A stretch of DNA of 64,000 nucleotides from Mesaphorura yosii. Lineage: Eukaryota > Arthropoda > Collembola > Poduromorpha > Tullbergiidae. Below, in pieces: positions 1 through 12,500 of the stretch (position 1 is its first letter; every line of letters begins with the position of its first letter). The stretch spans positions 61,743-125,742 of the forward strand of contig WIXG01000232.1 of assembly GCA_009869945.1 (NCBI GenBank), given 5' to 3'. The notes under the pieces were generated by a model. It ran no database searches and had not been told where the DNA came from. It saw nothing but the letters and a program-made list of their open reading frames with translations. The position numbers and the translations under genes were made by a program.

Positions 1-610
1 TACTGTGAAGATAAACAATAGATAATTGTAATTACCGTCTAAGCCAAGCAGCACTATTCAAGAACATCAAGAAAGAGCTCCCGCTGTCATTTTAGTTTGC
101 GACTTTTGCTTACCCACGAATTCTGATGACAAACGCCAACTTAGGTTCAGCTGGAACGTAGAAGTTACCCTTGTTACGAGCTTGGCGACTCATACGAATT
201 TCATCACGCTCCTTCTGTCGGTATTCCTTCACGTATTGCTCAGCACGCTTAAAGATTTTAACCCTCTTGTTACGTGCCAGGCGCCGGTCCTGCAATCAAA
301 CGTTAAACAGTGAATTGAGTTACATTATTCATTCATTCGTCAAAATCTAATTGCCCAGTCCACTTCGAGTAAATTAATCTTGATCGGAGCATACCTTTGC
401 AGCCTTCTTCAGCTGTACGACCTTCGATACTTCATTCTTCTTCCTTCGCTTGAGTATCGACTCGGGGACAGCCGGCAACTTTTTGCTGGCTGTTGGTTTA
501 GCTTTTGCTTGCGTCTTCTTCCTGTTGAAACAAGACATCCATTAATTCAATGCAAATCCATTATTAATTGATCAAACGCTAATTAATTAAGTGACTTACG
601 TATCCGCCAT
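1..610 (-). CDS. RpL7: Ribosomal protein L7 (uL30), 5' exons, partial at window edge
   Basis: This encodes the N-terminal part of the large-subunit protein L7/uL30. Exons read on the minus strand are 600-610 (start ATG at 608-610), 395-521 and 114-289. A fourth exon begins at position 2 after a TTATCTTCACAG-type acceptor and leaves the window. Phases close at every junction. The protein starts [13 protein letters not shown], has a lysine-rich eukaryotic-specific extension, and then the strongly conserved blocks [34 protein letters not shown] and [17 protein letters not shown]. Introns are 111, 105 and 73 nt in plus-strand order. The highly conserved sequence and intact frame indicate the functional gene rather than a processed copy, because introns are present. 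Confidence 0.96.
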
Positions 611-2304
611 TATGATTTAGCAGTTAAATACGCACACTACTTTTATCCTACCAATATGTTGTATGCCGTAATGCAATGCAGTCTATGCAAAGAGGCAAGA
701 AGCCGACAGCCGCAAATGAAGTAATGATGGCACCCTACGCAATGAAAAGCACAGTGCAGTGGCTCTCGCAGTGGCAAAGCAATGTGCTCATGGGCTTCGT
801 ATTTGGAGCGTCAAGAGCAAGGAGCAAGCGAGAGCAGATTCTAGTCTTCTCCCTGTGTGTTGAGTTGGGACAGTTGAGATCTGATGAGACCACACACGAC
901 ACGACGCAACCACGCAGCAATGCAACGCAAGGGCAAGAATTATGAAAGACGAGAAAAAGTGATCCGTGTTCGAATGCTGGCTACGCTGAGACCCAATTGG
1001 CTGTCAAAATATATGTATTTATTTGCTCTGGTTTTTTGTCACAAAAAATAATTGCCACTTAACAAGACTTGTGAGTTGCACGCCATAAAATACTGACCAA
1101 TTTCTAGAAACATAATTTTCAAGACAATCGCTGTGAGCGTTCCCGTACATTTCCAAATAATTTCTCCATGTAAGAACGAGCACAACGATGCCACTGGCCA
1201 GCTGCTTTGGGCTTTGGCCGTGGCATAGCTTGACATCGTGACATATATAACGCAATTGGAACGTCATCTTAGCTCATACTTGACTTAATTTACGCCTAAA
1301 CCCAGTTTGACACTTGGAAGTACCATAATTTTTCAAATAACACAGACAGGTACACTTTTCTTTAGAAATGTGTCACATTGGTTCAGAATTTAAGACCCAT
1401 GCACCATTAATCTGAAAATACGCCACGTTGACGTGACTATTACACGACTGACTGTGACTAAATATAAACTAGTTCACCTTCCACTGGAAGATGACCCTGC
1501 GTATGGTTCCATGATTGATAATTCTTTGGCATACTGGTCAAGCGTTTCTTAAAGTTGGAAGTTGGAAACTGGACTATATAAAATTCACGTCTCTTTATTT
1601 TGGCTTTGGCAATTTCTTATGGCCAGCATGATGAAGGCTGTCTTTCAGCGAAGATTTTAATTTTTTTTACGTAGGATGGATGGTTGTCAGCCTGCTTTCC
1701 ATCCTAATCCAACCTAATTTCTATTTCTTATCTTAGCGTCAGACACAGATTATTTTATATAGAACACAGAGATTTGCATGAAGAATATGTATTGTTCCTT
1801 ACAGTTAAAGCGTCCCAACAAAAATGATACCTTACAATACAATCTTATTTTGTAATTCTTACTAATTGCTAGCATAATATTCATACACATTTTCATGTCA
1901 GTTATTGATTTTGATTGCCGGACATACACATTAATTTAGTTTACAAGCTCACGTTTACAAAACGCAGAATTTGTTTTTGTCGAGTTTAGCACGTGTAAAA
2001 TTGTGGAGGCTGAAAATGTAAGATTGGATTGTCAAATTGTCACAGTTAATTTATCAGTTGATAGTTTAATGCTGATAATTTATCAATTGTCAGTTTCTTT
2101 CTCCTGCTCTACTCTTTGGTTTAGGAAACTTGAGATTTCATTAGAAAATCTGCATCTAACTTGGTTTTGTATGATTAATTGATCCGCATCAGAAAATACA
2201 TTAAATTTGCATCAAGTCTCAGTTTACTATTGTACCCTGATGGCGATGGCGACGCGAGTCTTGGGCGTCTGCGTCTTGGCATCATCATCACAAAAATCAC
2301 AATG
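611..2304. other. Intergenic: RpL7 upstream region and gprs 3' flank
   Basis: No coding gene is supported here. The first few hundred bases lie immediately upstream of the RpL7 start on the minus strand and presumably contain its promoter. The AT-rich remainder up to 2304 would hold the 3' UTR of the large gene whose stop codon is at 2305-2307. Short open frames at 676-945 and 1019-1267 show no recognisable protein features. Confidence 0.5.
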
Positions 2305-3532
2305 TTATAAGCCGTAGTCAAACGACTCGGAGAATCTTGAATCTTGCTTCTGAAGTCTTTGTTGACAAGCTTCAAGGTACGAGTCTTGAATACGGTACAT
2401 TCCCTGTGGATGGAAAGAAACAAGTTTGAATTAGGCAGCTTGAGACTCACTCAACTCTTGGAATCAACTCACCGAGTTTGCTTGGAACATGAGTGTCTCG
2501 AGTATTCGCTCATTTTTAATTGCTTTACTCGGAAGAACAATCTGCAAAGGACAAAATGAATCGTGTTCTATTTTCTAAGTAGGAATTTAATTTTCTTTCT
2601 TGCAACAGCAAAAGGGTGACAGAAGAACAAACGGCTGAGGAATGATTAGAGTGCTTTTCCTTTCAACTTTCCACTTACTTTAATGAGATCTTGTGGAGAA
2701 ATGCGATAAAGTTTAAGATCTCTCGCCAGCCTTTCCATTGTACACTTGAATTCCAATTTCGCGTCTACCTGTAAAAGAATGATTGTTAATAATAAAATGC
2801 GAGGAGTACTGAACGCCTGAACTTATGATTTAGGACTTGGTAACTTAATTACAACTTACTTTGGATGTGGCAGGACGGCTTCGAATTTTATGCCGAGCCC
2901 AAGCTAGCATGGCTTCGAATTTGCGTATCTCTGAAATGAAATACCGAACCGAATAGAATGAATCGAACTTGGGTCATGATTGTTGTTCATGATGATGATG
3001 ATTGTAACGGTGATTATGTCTAAGCAATAATGATATATCTATGGATATTTAGTTATCAAAGAGCTTACCAGCTACTTCGAGATTTCTACTCATCACCATT
3101 TGGACCATTGACTCAGAAAGACTTAAGAAGTCAGTACAATCAAACAACTGCAAAATTAGAATGAGAATTTAGTAGGTATAAGTGGGCACTGAGAATGAAC
3201 GGGCGCAGGCGGGGAAAAACAGCAAGACAGCAAGAGGAATGCAAGCGGAATTAATTCAAACGTGTGGAACATCTGGGACTTGGGAAAATTGGGAATTTAC
3301 TTTCGCAAAGTGAAATCAAAAGGATTCCTCTCAAAACCTCGAGTCTACCACCGCTGTTTTCTGCAATGCTTCAGTCGGCCGTCCGGAAAAGTACAAATAC
3401 AAATGAGAAACTGTTGCTGTTGCGTACCTGATAGGCTCGGGTCTCAACGAAAGCTAGAATCATGTTGACGAGCTCCGAGGCTGATGTGTATCTCCAGTAA
3501 TAATTCTCAAGTGAACACAGCATTCCACATAC
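2305..3532 (-). other. gprs: gprs BACK-like C-terminal exons
   Basis: Six small exons (3428-3532, 3069-3147, 2860-2930, 2679-2768, 2473-2541, 2305-2403) encode a BACK-type helical region following the BTB domain. Characteristic pieces are CSLENYYWRYTSASELVNM, FLSLSESMVQMVMSRNLEV, IRKFEAMLAWARHKI, FKCTMERLARDLKLYRISP, KAIKNERILETLMFQANS and GMYRIQDSYLEACQQRL. The reading frame ends FDYGL then TAA. Introns are 69-280 nt. Confidence 0.88.
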
Positions 3533-6500
3533 CTTCCGGAGAAACCAGGGAAAGAAAACATGTGGTTACATTTCCATTGCGTGGTTCATTGCATGCATGG
3601 CTGATAAAATCTGGACGGGAACCAGCAAATTAAAATATTCCGCTCAATTCTCACTCTGCGGATGTAATTTGAAGATCGTTCGTTCAGATTTTATCAGACA
3701 GCACCGATATTTGATTGAACCAGTCAAAAGGAAAAGTTGTTTGTTTCATTACCACTTCAATGCGGAGAAACTGCTTGGCGTGGTGAAAGCACGCTTGAAG
3801 CAAATCGGGAAGATCGTAGTGTTCCGCAGCACAAATGAGACCAGGAATATTGGCACATGTAAGAGAGCAGGAACCCGTGTGCAGGTAGTCCAGCAGAAGT
3901 CGAAATGTGTCGGGATCGAATTCTATTATCATAAACTGGAAACAAATATAATGATTCAGAGAAAACAAATCTAGAAATGAATGAACAAATGAATCCATCC
4001 ATCATTTTCATTTCACCCTTTTCAGGTGGGAATTTGGGAAATAATTTTCAGAATTGCCTCAAACCATGAAAATATTTTAAGGTTCGCAGACAGCAATTAG
4101 GCTCATTTTTTAAAAGTTCCGTTCAGTTCATTAGGGAAGAAGTCTGTAAATAGCTCACAAAAAAACGTTTCCCAAGAAATTCACATGGAGTCAATCATTA
4201 AAATTTTAACAAGCTAGAATACAATAGAAAAATACCAATTAACTTTAAAACTTTGGTAATAAAGGCAATAGGCGACTAACGAAATGGATTTCGAGGCGAA
4301 GTGTCAATTTCATGTACAAAGATTCAAGACTCTCATTCTCACGAGCACTTACTTCTGTTTGGGCGAGTTTGGCTCGATCGACTTTTTGTGCATCCGCACA
4401 GACAGACAATCTTGGGACAGGTAAATTTGGTTTGTCCTTCGAGTCTTTATCTTTGTTTTCTGAGCAGTCTTGTGAGGAGCTCCATTTCTTCTTATCTTCT
4501 GCGGCCAACTGCTGTTGCTGAGCCTGTTTGCTTCTGGCTGATCGACCCCAACCTGCTGTCAGACTCCCAAGACGCGAAAAGGCGCGCACCACCATCGGAG
4601 ATGACGGAACACTCTTCGGTCTGTTGAATACGTTGAGTTTGAGTTGAGAAACAATCATTCTACCAAGTGGCAATAAAAAAGTGCAAGCAAGCCATTGTTT
4701 ACTAACCTCGGAGACTCGATATCCGGAACTTGTAAGAAATTGGACGACTTGGGCCTTCCTTGAGGGGAATGCAGCGTCGGCACGGCTCTCGCGAGGAGTT
4801 CAGCCACTGGAACTTGTGGTGATCCAAATCCCGTCGAAATCCCGTACAGCATTTCTTGGAAAACTCTGCCGCATATACAGGCATACAATTGCATTATTTC
4901 CCAAAGGAGCAACGCGCAGCGAAGAACGCACAAGAGCAAAACATGCGATATCAGCTGCAAAAAGCCGCCGGCCGCCACGAGCCAAGCTTTGGCCTTTTGT
5001 AAATTATTAGCTAATCCAACATAAATTAACTTTTAACAAGTAATACTCAGACAGCACAAAAGCGAGTATTCCAGCATCATGCAATTGCCACATGCACGCA
5101 GCAGGCCCTCACCTTGATCTGACCCCGAGAATTGCGCGGACTCCGTACAGCTTGTTTTTCTGCTTTCCCTGCCCGACGAGAAAGACAACATCAAAGAGAA
5201 TGAGTTGTGGTTCTTCTGTGTTGAGAAAGTACTTGGTGAAGTCCTTCGCCAGCTGGTCGTAACCTGCTACACGACAAAAAGGTTACAAATCAAATTTCCA
5301 CGTCGAGGCAAGCAAAACAAAACGGAGAGCCAATTTAGCGAGTAATGTAATGAAAGTAATAAAAAATATTGATCATCAAACGACGACGACGACGACGACA
5401 GCAAAGAGACTGAGCTGGGTTTGAGTCAAATCAATGTGGCCCAAAACTCATCAAGCAAAATTACAGCGCAGTGCTGAGAGGAGAAACGGCTGCAAGAAAA
5501 ACAATCGTAATTACAATCAATTCCTTGAACACAAGAAGCAATGACAATTTGGTTGCAGGCAGGCTGCAGATTGTCCGTCTCGAGAAAAGAGACGTTGAGT
5601 CCCAAACCGCCCCGCAGCCAGCCATTCGTTGTTCTTCTTGGCCAAAGTTTGTACAGCCAAGCGGAGTGAAGTAGAATTAGTAGAAAGGCAATTAGCGACA
5701 ACAGCAGCAGCCAATCATGTTAGTTGCTTTTCGAGTAGCAGTTTGAGTTTGTCAATATTAGCACTTGATTATTAGTACAGTAGCGGAATCAGCAGCAGCA
5801 GCAGCAGCGACAGTATTGGAATCTCAATACTGTTGGTTAGTTGATTGCATTGCGAAAAGGCATGGCACACAATGTACACAATACAATATTTGCCACCCGA
5901 GTAAGGCACGGCAACTGCAAGGCGTCAGGCGTCACTTGAGTTCCCGACAAGAGCGCTCTAAAACTCCTTTGATAAATTACGATGTGTCTCCCGGGTTTGG
6001 CGTTTGGGAGAACATCGCAAATAGCGAATTAATATTCCATTTTCAGCATAATTTTAATAATTTCACATGCACGGTAGTAAAGTGACGAATGAAAGCGGAA
6101 CCAACCTTCGAATTGGTCGCGGACGGAGTCCAGCAGCGGGCTTGAGGGTCGCATGTGCCCGATTGGTCGCCAGGAGCCGCGTCTGAAAGATCGAAGAGTT
6201 AAAGTAAACATTCTTATTCATGTCACGCCAGCCAGGTTGCATTGTCATCGCTATATTGCACGAAGCCTGAGGCAAATTTAGATGGAAAGAAGCAGCGTAA
6301 AGTCGTGATTGTGACAAAATGAGTACGAAATGGAAAGTAATGACAACGACAATGAGAATGCACGCTCAGATTATTTCAGGGCTCAGGAGACAGCGGTTGG
6401 CGACAAAGACAAGTTTATAACGATGAAAAATTCGAATTTGGAATGAGTATTTGCCATGCGAGGATTGCAAAGACGGGACAGATTTCTTGGGTGCCTGGTT

Positions 6501-9500
6501 GGCTGGGAAGGTGAAAGTCGAAGGGAAGACGTGCATCGCTCGCTGCCTGAGGAAATGAAAAGTGAAGGCACTGCGCGCTTCACGCGCGATCTACAAGGTA
6601 GCAGCGCGCGACGCGTGAGATCAAAGCAGAGAAAGCAATCCATAACACAACCACTTTCACTTTTCGCATTTCACGACTTTCACCATACTCGCTGGCTTTA
6701 GTTGCTGCCTACCTGTAAGGTTTTGGAATTTGTCCTGTCTCAGCATGATTTTGTAAATTGGCCACAATGTCTTCCAGCATCTGCGAACGCGTTCGCTCTT
6801 GCATGCGGGCGAATTTTGGTGCGGAGTACGACGCACGCTCTCCATTTACAATCTTCGTCAGCATCCATTCACGAAACATGGGTCCCTGCAGAGATCAGAA
6901 CAAACACGCAAGACGTAGAATAAAGAATAGTGGAAGGTAGACTCTAGACGTAGACTGCAGAATGGGTGAATATAAATGGCCGGAACGCGGAGCCATAAAG
7001 AAAATGGACGCGAACGCTCGAGTTATTTTTTAAGAATTTTAAAAACTACTGCCTGCCAGCAGAATAAGGAAAAGTACAAACTCGCTACTCGACTCGAAAT
7101 TTCCCATTCCTCAAAGAATTTGGAGCATAAAAGAAGAGGAATATAGCATCATTAAGGGTTATTACAGTAATTTCCTTTCTTATTCTTCTCTGATGCCAGA
7201 AAACTTTCAGATCTCTTTACTTTACTGTACTTCATGCAGTAATTTTTGTTTTATATGAGCGACGGAGCAACAAGCTCCACAGTAAATTGCGTAGCAGTAT
7301 CAGTAAACTGCGTGTTCATAAACAAGCATCATAAACGTAATATGAATACTTAAGCGAGGAAGTAAACCACGACTACGACAGCCACTTTTACTACTGTTTC
7401 ATTGCATTGTATTGCATTATTAACTGACTATGTTCTCTTCCGCCCCGCTCCGTGCACAAAATTCACGTCAGGCTGCTCTTCCTGTTCATCCGTAAAAAAA
7501 CATTGCATGCCGCGCCGTCCATGTCTCAGGCCTGTTCTGTTAAGTCCAGGTCCGGACGCGTCCGTGCTTTCACCAGACAAGAGCAGAGTTTGGCCTCGTG
7601 GGGGATTGAATTGAATATGCTTGCATGTTGCATGTATGCAGTAAGGCGATGGCAATAAACTCAAACTCGAGTGCAGTGCAGGGAAAACACGAAAGGCGAA
7701 AACCCACCAGCCCAACAGTAAACTAAACAGCGACTCCGACTGCAACTGAAAGAAATTCGACTTGAATCCATCTTTACTTTGCCTTGCCTGCTTTCACCAA
7801 CTTTCTCCATTAATACAACACACGTCTAATGCCTTGGTAGATATTTCTATTTGTATGTACACGAAAAAACAGTTGAAATGTGTTGCGCTGCGCTGTATTG
7901 CACGAAATTGTGAAATGCGTGGTATGTCGAGAAAGTATTTCGGGTCCCACACGTTGGACTTGACGCCAGGCTGCTGCTTTGCCTGGAATTGGTCTCAATA
8001 CGCCAAATGTTGCCATTGGCATCTGTACACAGCAACCTGTTAGATTCTGATTTGCGGGCAACAAGCAAGAAGGAAGAAGGAATGGGCGCTCAAACCTCAA
8101 ATGGCATGAACGCGAACGGAATGAAATCTCGCAGAGTTCCAGAGTGCCAAAATTTAGCATGCGATATTTATCTGAAATGTCAACAGTTAATGTTTTATGC
8201 TAATTTAATTATTCAAATGGGATTTTCGCTTTAAGATTTTCCAGCACTGAGCAGCAGCAACAGATTTTTGCCATCTGGGAATTCCTTCTGCGAAATGCGA
8301 CTGCATGCGTCAAAAGCGTCGTATTCGCATTGAAACTCGTACACTCTCAGTTTTCAGCCCGCAATTCGGTCATGAGAAAGTTTCATTAATTTTTAAAAGT
8401 CAAAATGTGCGAGTAACATACTAAATTATTCATGAAAGTTTAGCAGCCGTGCTGTCCGTTTGCGTTTCACCCCTAAAAGCAAATTCGTGGTATGAATATT
8501 AACATTGGGCAAAGAATACTGAATACTTTTTAAAATCTCGTTAAATCTCGTCCTCGTCGAAATGACAATACACACAGCACACTGCGAATGAGCACAGGAC
8601 CTTTCACTCCATAAATATTCATCGTGGAATGGGTTTTTGGCGTTGAATCCTAATTAAGAGCAATCATTTTTCTCCTGCACATGCCACGCGAATTCTGCGT
8701 TCTGCAGATTATGAATTCCAATTCTTAATTCGAAATATGGCACTTCTCAGCCTTTCACTTTTGCAAATTTCCATTCATGTTTCATGTTCATTCACATAAA
8801 CTCTGAATTCCAATGAATCGTTCATACTTGAACAAGGTAATCAACACCAACACGCAAACACGTAGGCAAAACAAAGTTAACAAACGTCACTCAGTCAGTC
8901 AGATTTCCTGGAATCTGCGCTTTGCTGTATGAAAAGCTACTCCAATGAGGATTTATCTGTCACGTGTCTGTCTTTCATACAGCGCAAAACCAGTGAACGT
9001 TACATCCAGAAAAAAGTCAGGTCCAGTACATGGCGCGTGGTGTTAATGAAAAAGCTGCTAGATAAGAAAAGTTAAGTTAGGCCAACGAAATGACGGAGTG
9101 ACAAGCCGAGTAGGAAACAAATAATAACTGAAACTGAAACTTTTACTGGGATTTCAGGTATTATATTGCTTTTGTTAGTACGGAGCCTGACGGGCTTAAA
9201 CCCGAGTCAACCTCGGAAGCTCCAGAAAATCTGCCAACTAAATTCATTTAGAAACATCATCAAATAGGGCATAGCAGAGAGTGAGCTCTTAAAGACATGG
9301 GTATGAAATGTCAGAAGGCGTAGTCGTCGGGCCTAAGTTTTATTGTGTTTTTATAAGCACGGAGACTTTTAATAAACTTTCATTGCACTATGCTTCATAA
9401 TAAAAAGAGGCAAAAGGCAGAGCAGAAGTCTATTATTTTCTCACCTTATCAAAAACTGATTGTTCCCAAAGGTATGGTTTGTAAGCTCCGACTTCGTCCC

Positions 9501-12500
9501 GCGTAATTACAGACACCTCGTACCGCGTGGGTTTGCGCTTGAATCTCGGGCTGGACCGGACCACGATGAATGTGTGCAGGAAGTGGCTCTTGATGCAGGA
9601 AGGCGAAAAGGGAGTGTTATCTCCTTCCAGAAATACCACACAGACGATGTCGTTCCCGATGTGTCGCTTGCGTTGCAACTAAAATTGGACAAAAAGTAAG
9701 TTAAAGCTTCATTCTTACACGGATTCACGAACTTCATTTATGTTTTACCTTTTGCGGGTCATTTTTCTCGTAGGGCAGCTGAGTCGAGACGTGAAACATG
9801 ATTTCGATCCCGCGCCAATGAGTATAAACGGAGTAGAGCCCTGTCAGATCGTGCACGGTGTCCAGCCCTCCTTTGTACCTGTCGAAGCCCTTCAGCCGAA
9901 CTTTCTCCCCAAGAATTTGCATAAAATCTTCAAACATTGGACTATTCTGTTTTGTAAGAAACGGGTAAGAGACAATTTAGTTTACGCCGTAAGAAACCCG
10001 TCTATGGCAGGCCGTAAAACGCGTGTGCACGTACTTCATTATTGTCCAGAATCTCCTCCTCGGTGTACTGGCCCTCTCGCACGTAAATCACACCAACTTT
10101 GAGCTCTGATTTGATAAAGACCTGCACATCACCGTATAGATGACGCAAAATCGTTAATTTCGTTAAGGTCAAATTGTTTCACAAATAATGGAAGCCGCTC
10201 TTTCTTACTTGATCCAATTTGAGCAATTCTTCTGGAGTGTCTGGAAGCTGTCCAAGCGTGAGTGGTGGATTAAGCCCAATTTCCTTGCCTAATGAGCGAA
10301 CAACTTCTTCTCGATTGTAACGATCGGCGAACACACACGAGGCAGGGATGAGACCGTGAGCGGTGTACGAGATGGCACGAACTAAAATTCTAAACAAAAC
10401 ACGTTTAAATTCAAATGAGTTGCATAGCCCTGAAATTTAATGGCGCGGACACTGATTTTGTTGTGATTAAGCCACCGCGCCGCTTTTAGTGTAAATTAAC
10501 TCAGAAACTGTCACGAATGGCTCAAATCTTACCTGAACTGGTCTCTGCCGTTGAGTGTTTCTTGTTTGAGTGAAAGTATGATTGGTCCAAGATCCTCGTC
10601 ATTAGTAAAGTAGTTCCAGTGCTCCGTCCCGAAGAAATACTTCTCGTAGGTCTCCTGCTCGACGGACGTCAGTTCGAAGCCTCCGTTCTTCTCCCACTGC
10701 TCTTCGATGGAGGTGCGACACGGTTCGCAAATTCGGGGGACGTGGTCCTCGCCTTCGCAAACCTGCCCAAATTACAGCAAAGAGTTTACCGAAGTGCAAA
10801 TTGCATTTGACCGTTTATGCGTTCAATTTACTTATGTAATTACTTAAATTGCTTCAATTTGTAATTGAAAATTAGTACGCAATACGCATCAGTTCATTTT
10901 GGCTGGGAATTCTTCGTTGAAACTCTCCATCGTTTTTTCTGTACAATGGAGCGTGAAACGCGAACGTAAACCGAGTCCTTCCGCCTCTAATGCATTAACG
11001 CGTTAAGTGGAAGTGCATTAGAGTTAATTCCAAATAGAAAAACTGTTGCTTGCTCTTCGACCTCAAAGAGCCAGGCTCAGGCAGACAACGAGATTAGGGT
11101 TTGGTCTCGAAGCTTTGGATGGCCATTGAACCATCAAAACAAACATAGCACACGGGAGTCAACTGGACTTAATCTGCTTGACAAAGAGCAGGCAGCCAGC
11201 AGAAGGACGAAAAACGAAAGCGAATGCCGCTCACGCCACTTCAGTCAATTCGAGGTCAGGCGTGCGTGTATTTCGGATTCTCTCAAAAACTCAAATCAAT
11301 GAAGTGCGTATGCTTTCACTCCCTCGCCATTTACTATGCATTTACCGTCGTCCGTGTCTGTCTGGTATCTCTACTCGCATGTCCCTTGCTCTTTTTTCTT
11401 TCTAAACTTTCACTTTTACGACCGATCCGAGCTTTCACTTCACTGCAACTTTTGGTCTGGCCTGACGTGAACTATCCAATAAGAGCTTAAAGTAGTATTA
11501 AGCCGTCTATACGTCTAACGAAGTTATACACATACGGACACCTACGCCAATTTCGAATGAGGTTTGATGAAAGCCGTCCCCGGCGACTGAGATTCGGAGA
11601 CTTTTATTCGGCGGTTCATTGTCTGGCTACCTTTCGAAACTTTCGATCTGCAGTCTGCCGGTTTTATTAACTCGGCTCTCGTGTTTTGGGTGCAAATGAA
11701 GTAACCTGCCTTTCCTTACTCGACGTGCATGCGAGAAAGCTAAGGAAAGAGACCTTAACAAGTTTTTCTTAATTAAACTTAATCCTCGTCTCCGGAATTC
11801 TTTGAAATTCCGAACCACGCGCCACGTACATGCTGTTTGCAGCGCGGAGTTTTGTGCCCTATTCTTGGCAAACACTACCTTGATACCACTTGACAAGACG
11901 AAATTGAATTGACGGCATAACTTCATCCAAACTTAGTTACGATTACAACTTGATACTAAATTATTACAGTTTGCCGTCCAACTTTGCCAATCTCACGATA
12001 CTTTGTGCCTTTTGCCCAAGAAAGGAAGCAGACGTGCCTTGCGTGAGTTGAGTTTCTTACCTGAATATTTTGGTTATTTCTCCTTTTACGATCCTTCCCT
12101 TCTTCTGAGAGATCGTCGCCGTTCTCTTCATCCAAATGTTCGAGGTCGTCCTCCTCTTCGTCGTCTTTCGAGTCTTCCTCCTTTTCTTGGAAATCTGTCG
12201 AACAATTTGGTAAGCTTAGACATTTGATTTTATTTCGCTGAGTAAAGGGTGGTTGTATCGAGTTACTGCTTACAAGAGCAGGTTTTCAGACATCGTACGA
12301 TTTGCGAGTTTATATTTACGCCTGCAGCTACCATAAATATTTGAACTGCATTCAGCCGGTATTAATATTGATTTTAATGATGGATTATTGTTACTGCATG
12401 AAAGGAATGCTTAAATTGAAGAAATAAATAAAGAAAAGAAAACCGAGATGGAAAAGGGTTCGATTGCAAATACTTCGGAAAATCTACGTCAAATAAAGCG

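Noticed and set aside
2-113. Possible intronic box C/D snoRNA in RpL7
   Set aside because: Ribosomal-protein introns often host snoRNAs, but no convincing C box plus D box pair was found on either strand.
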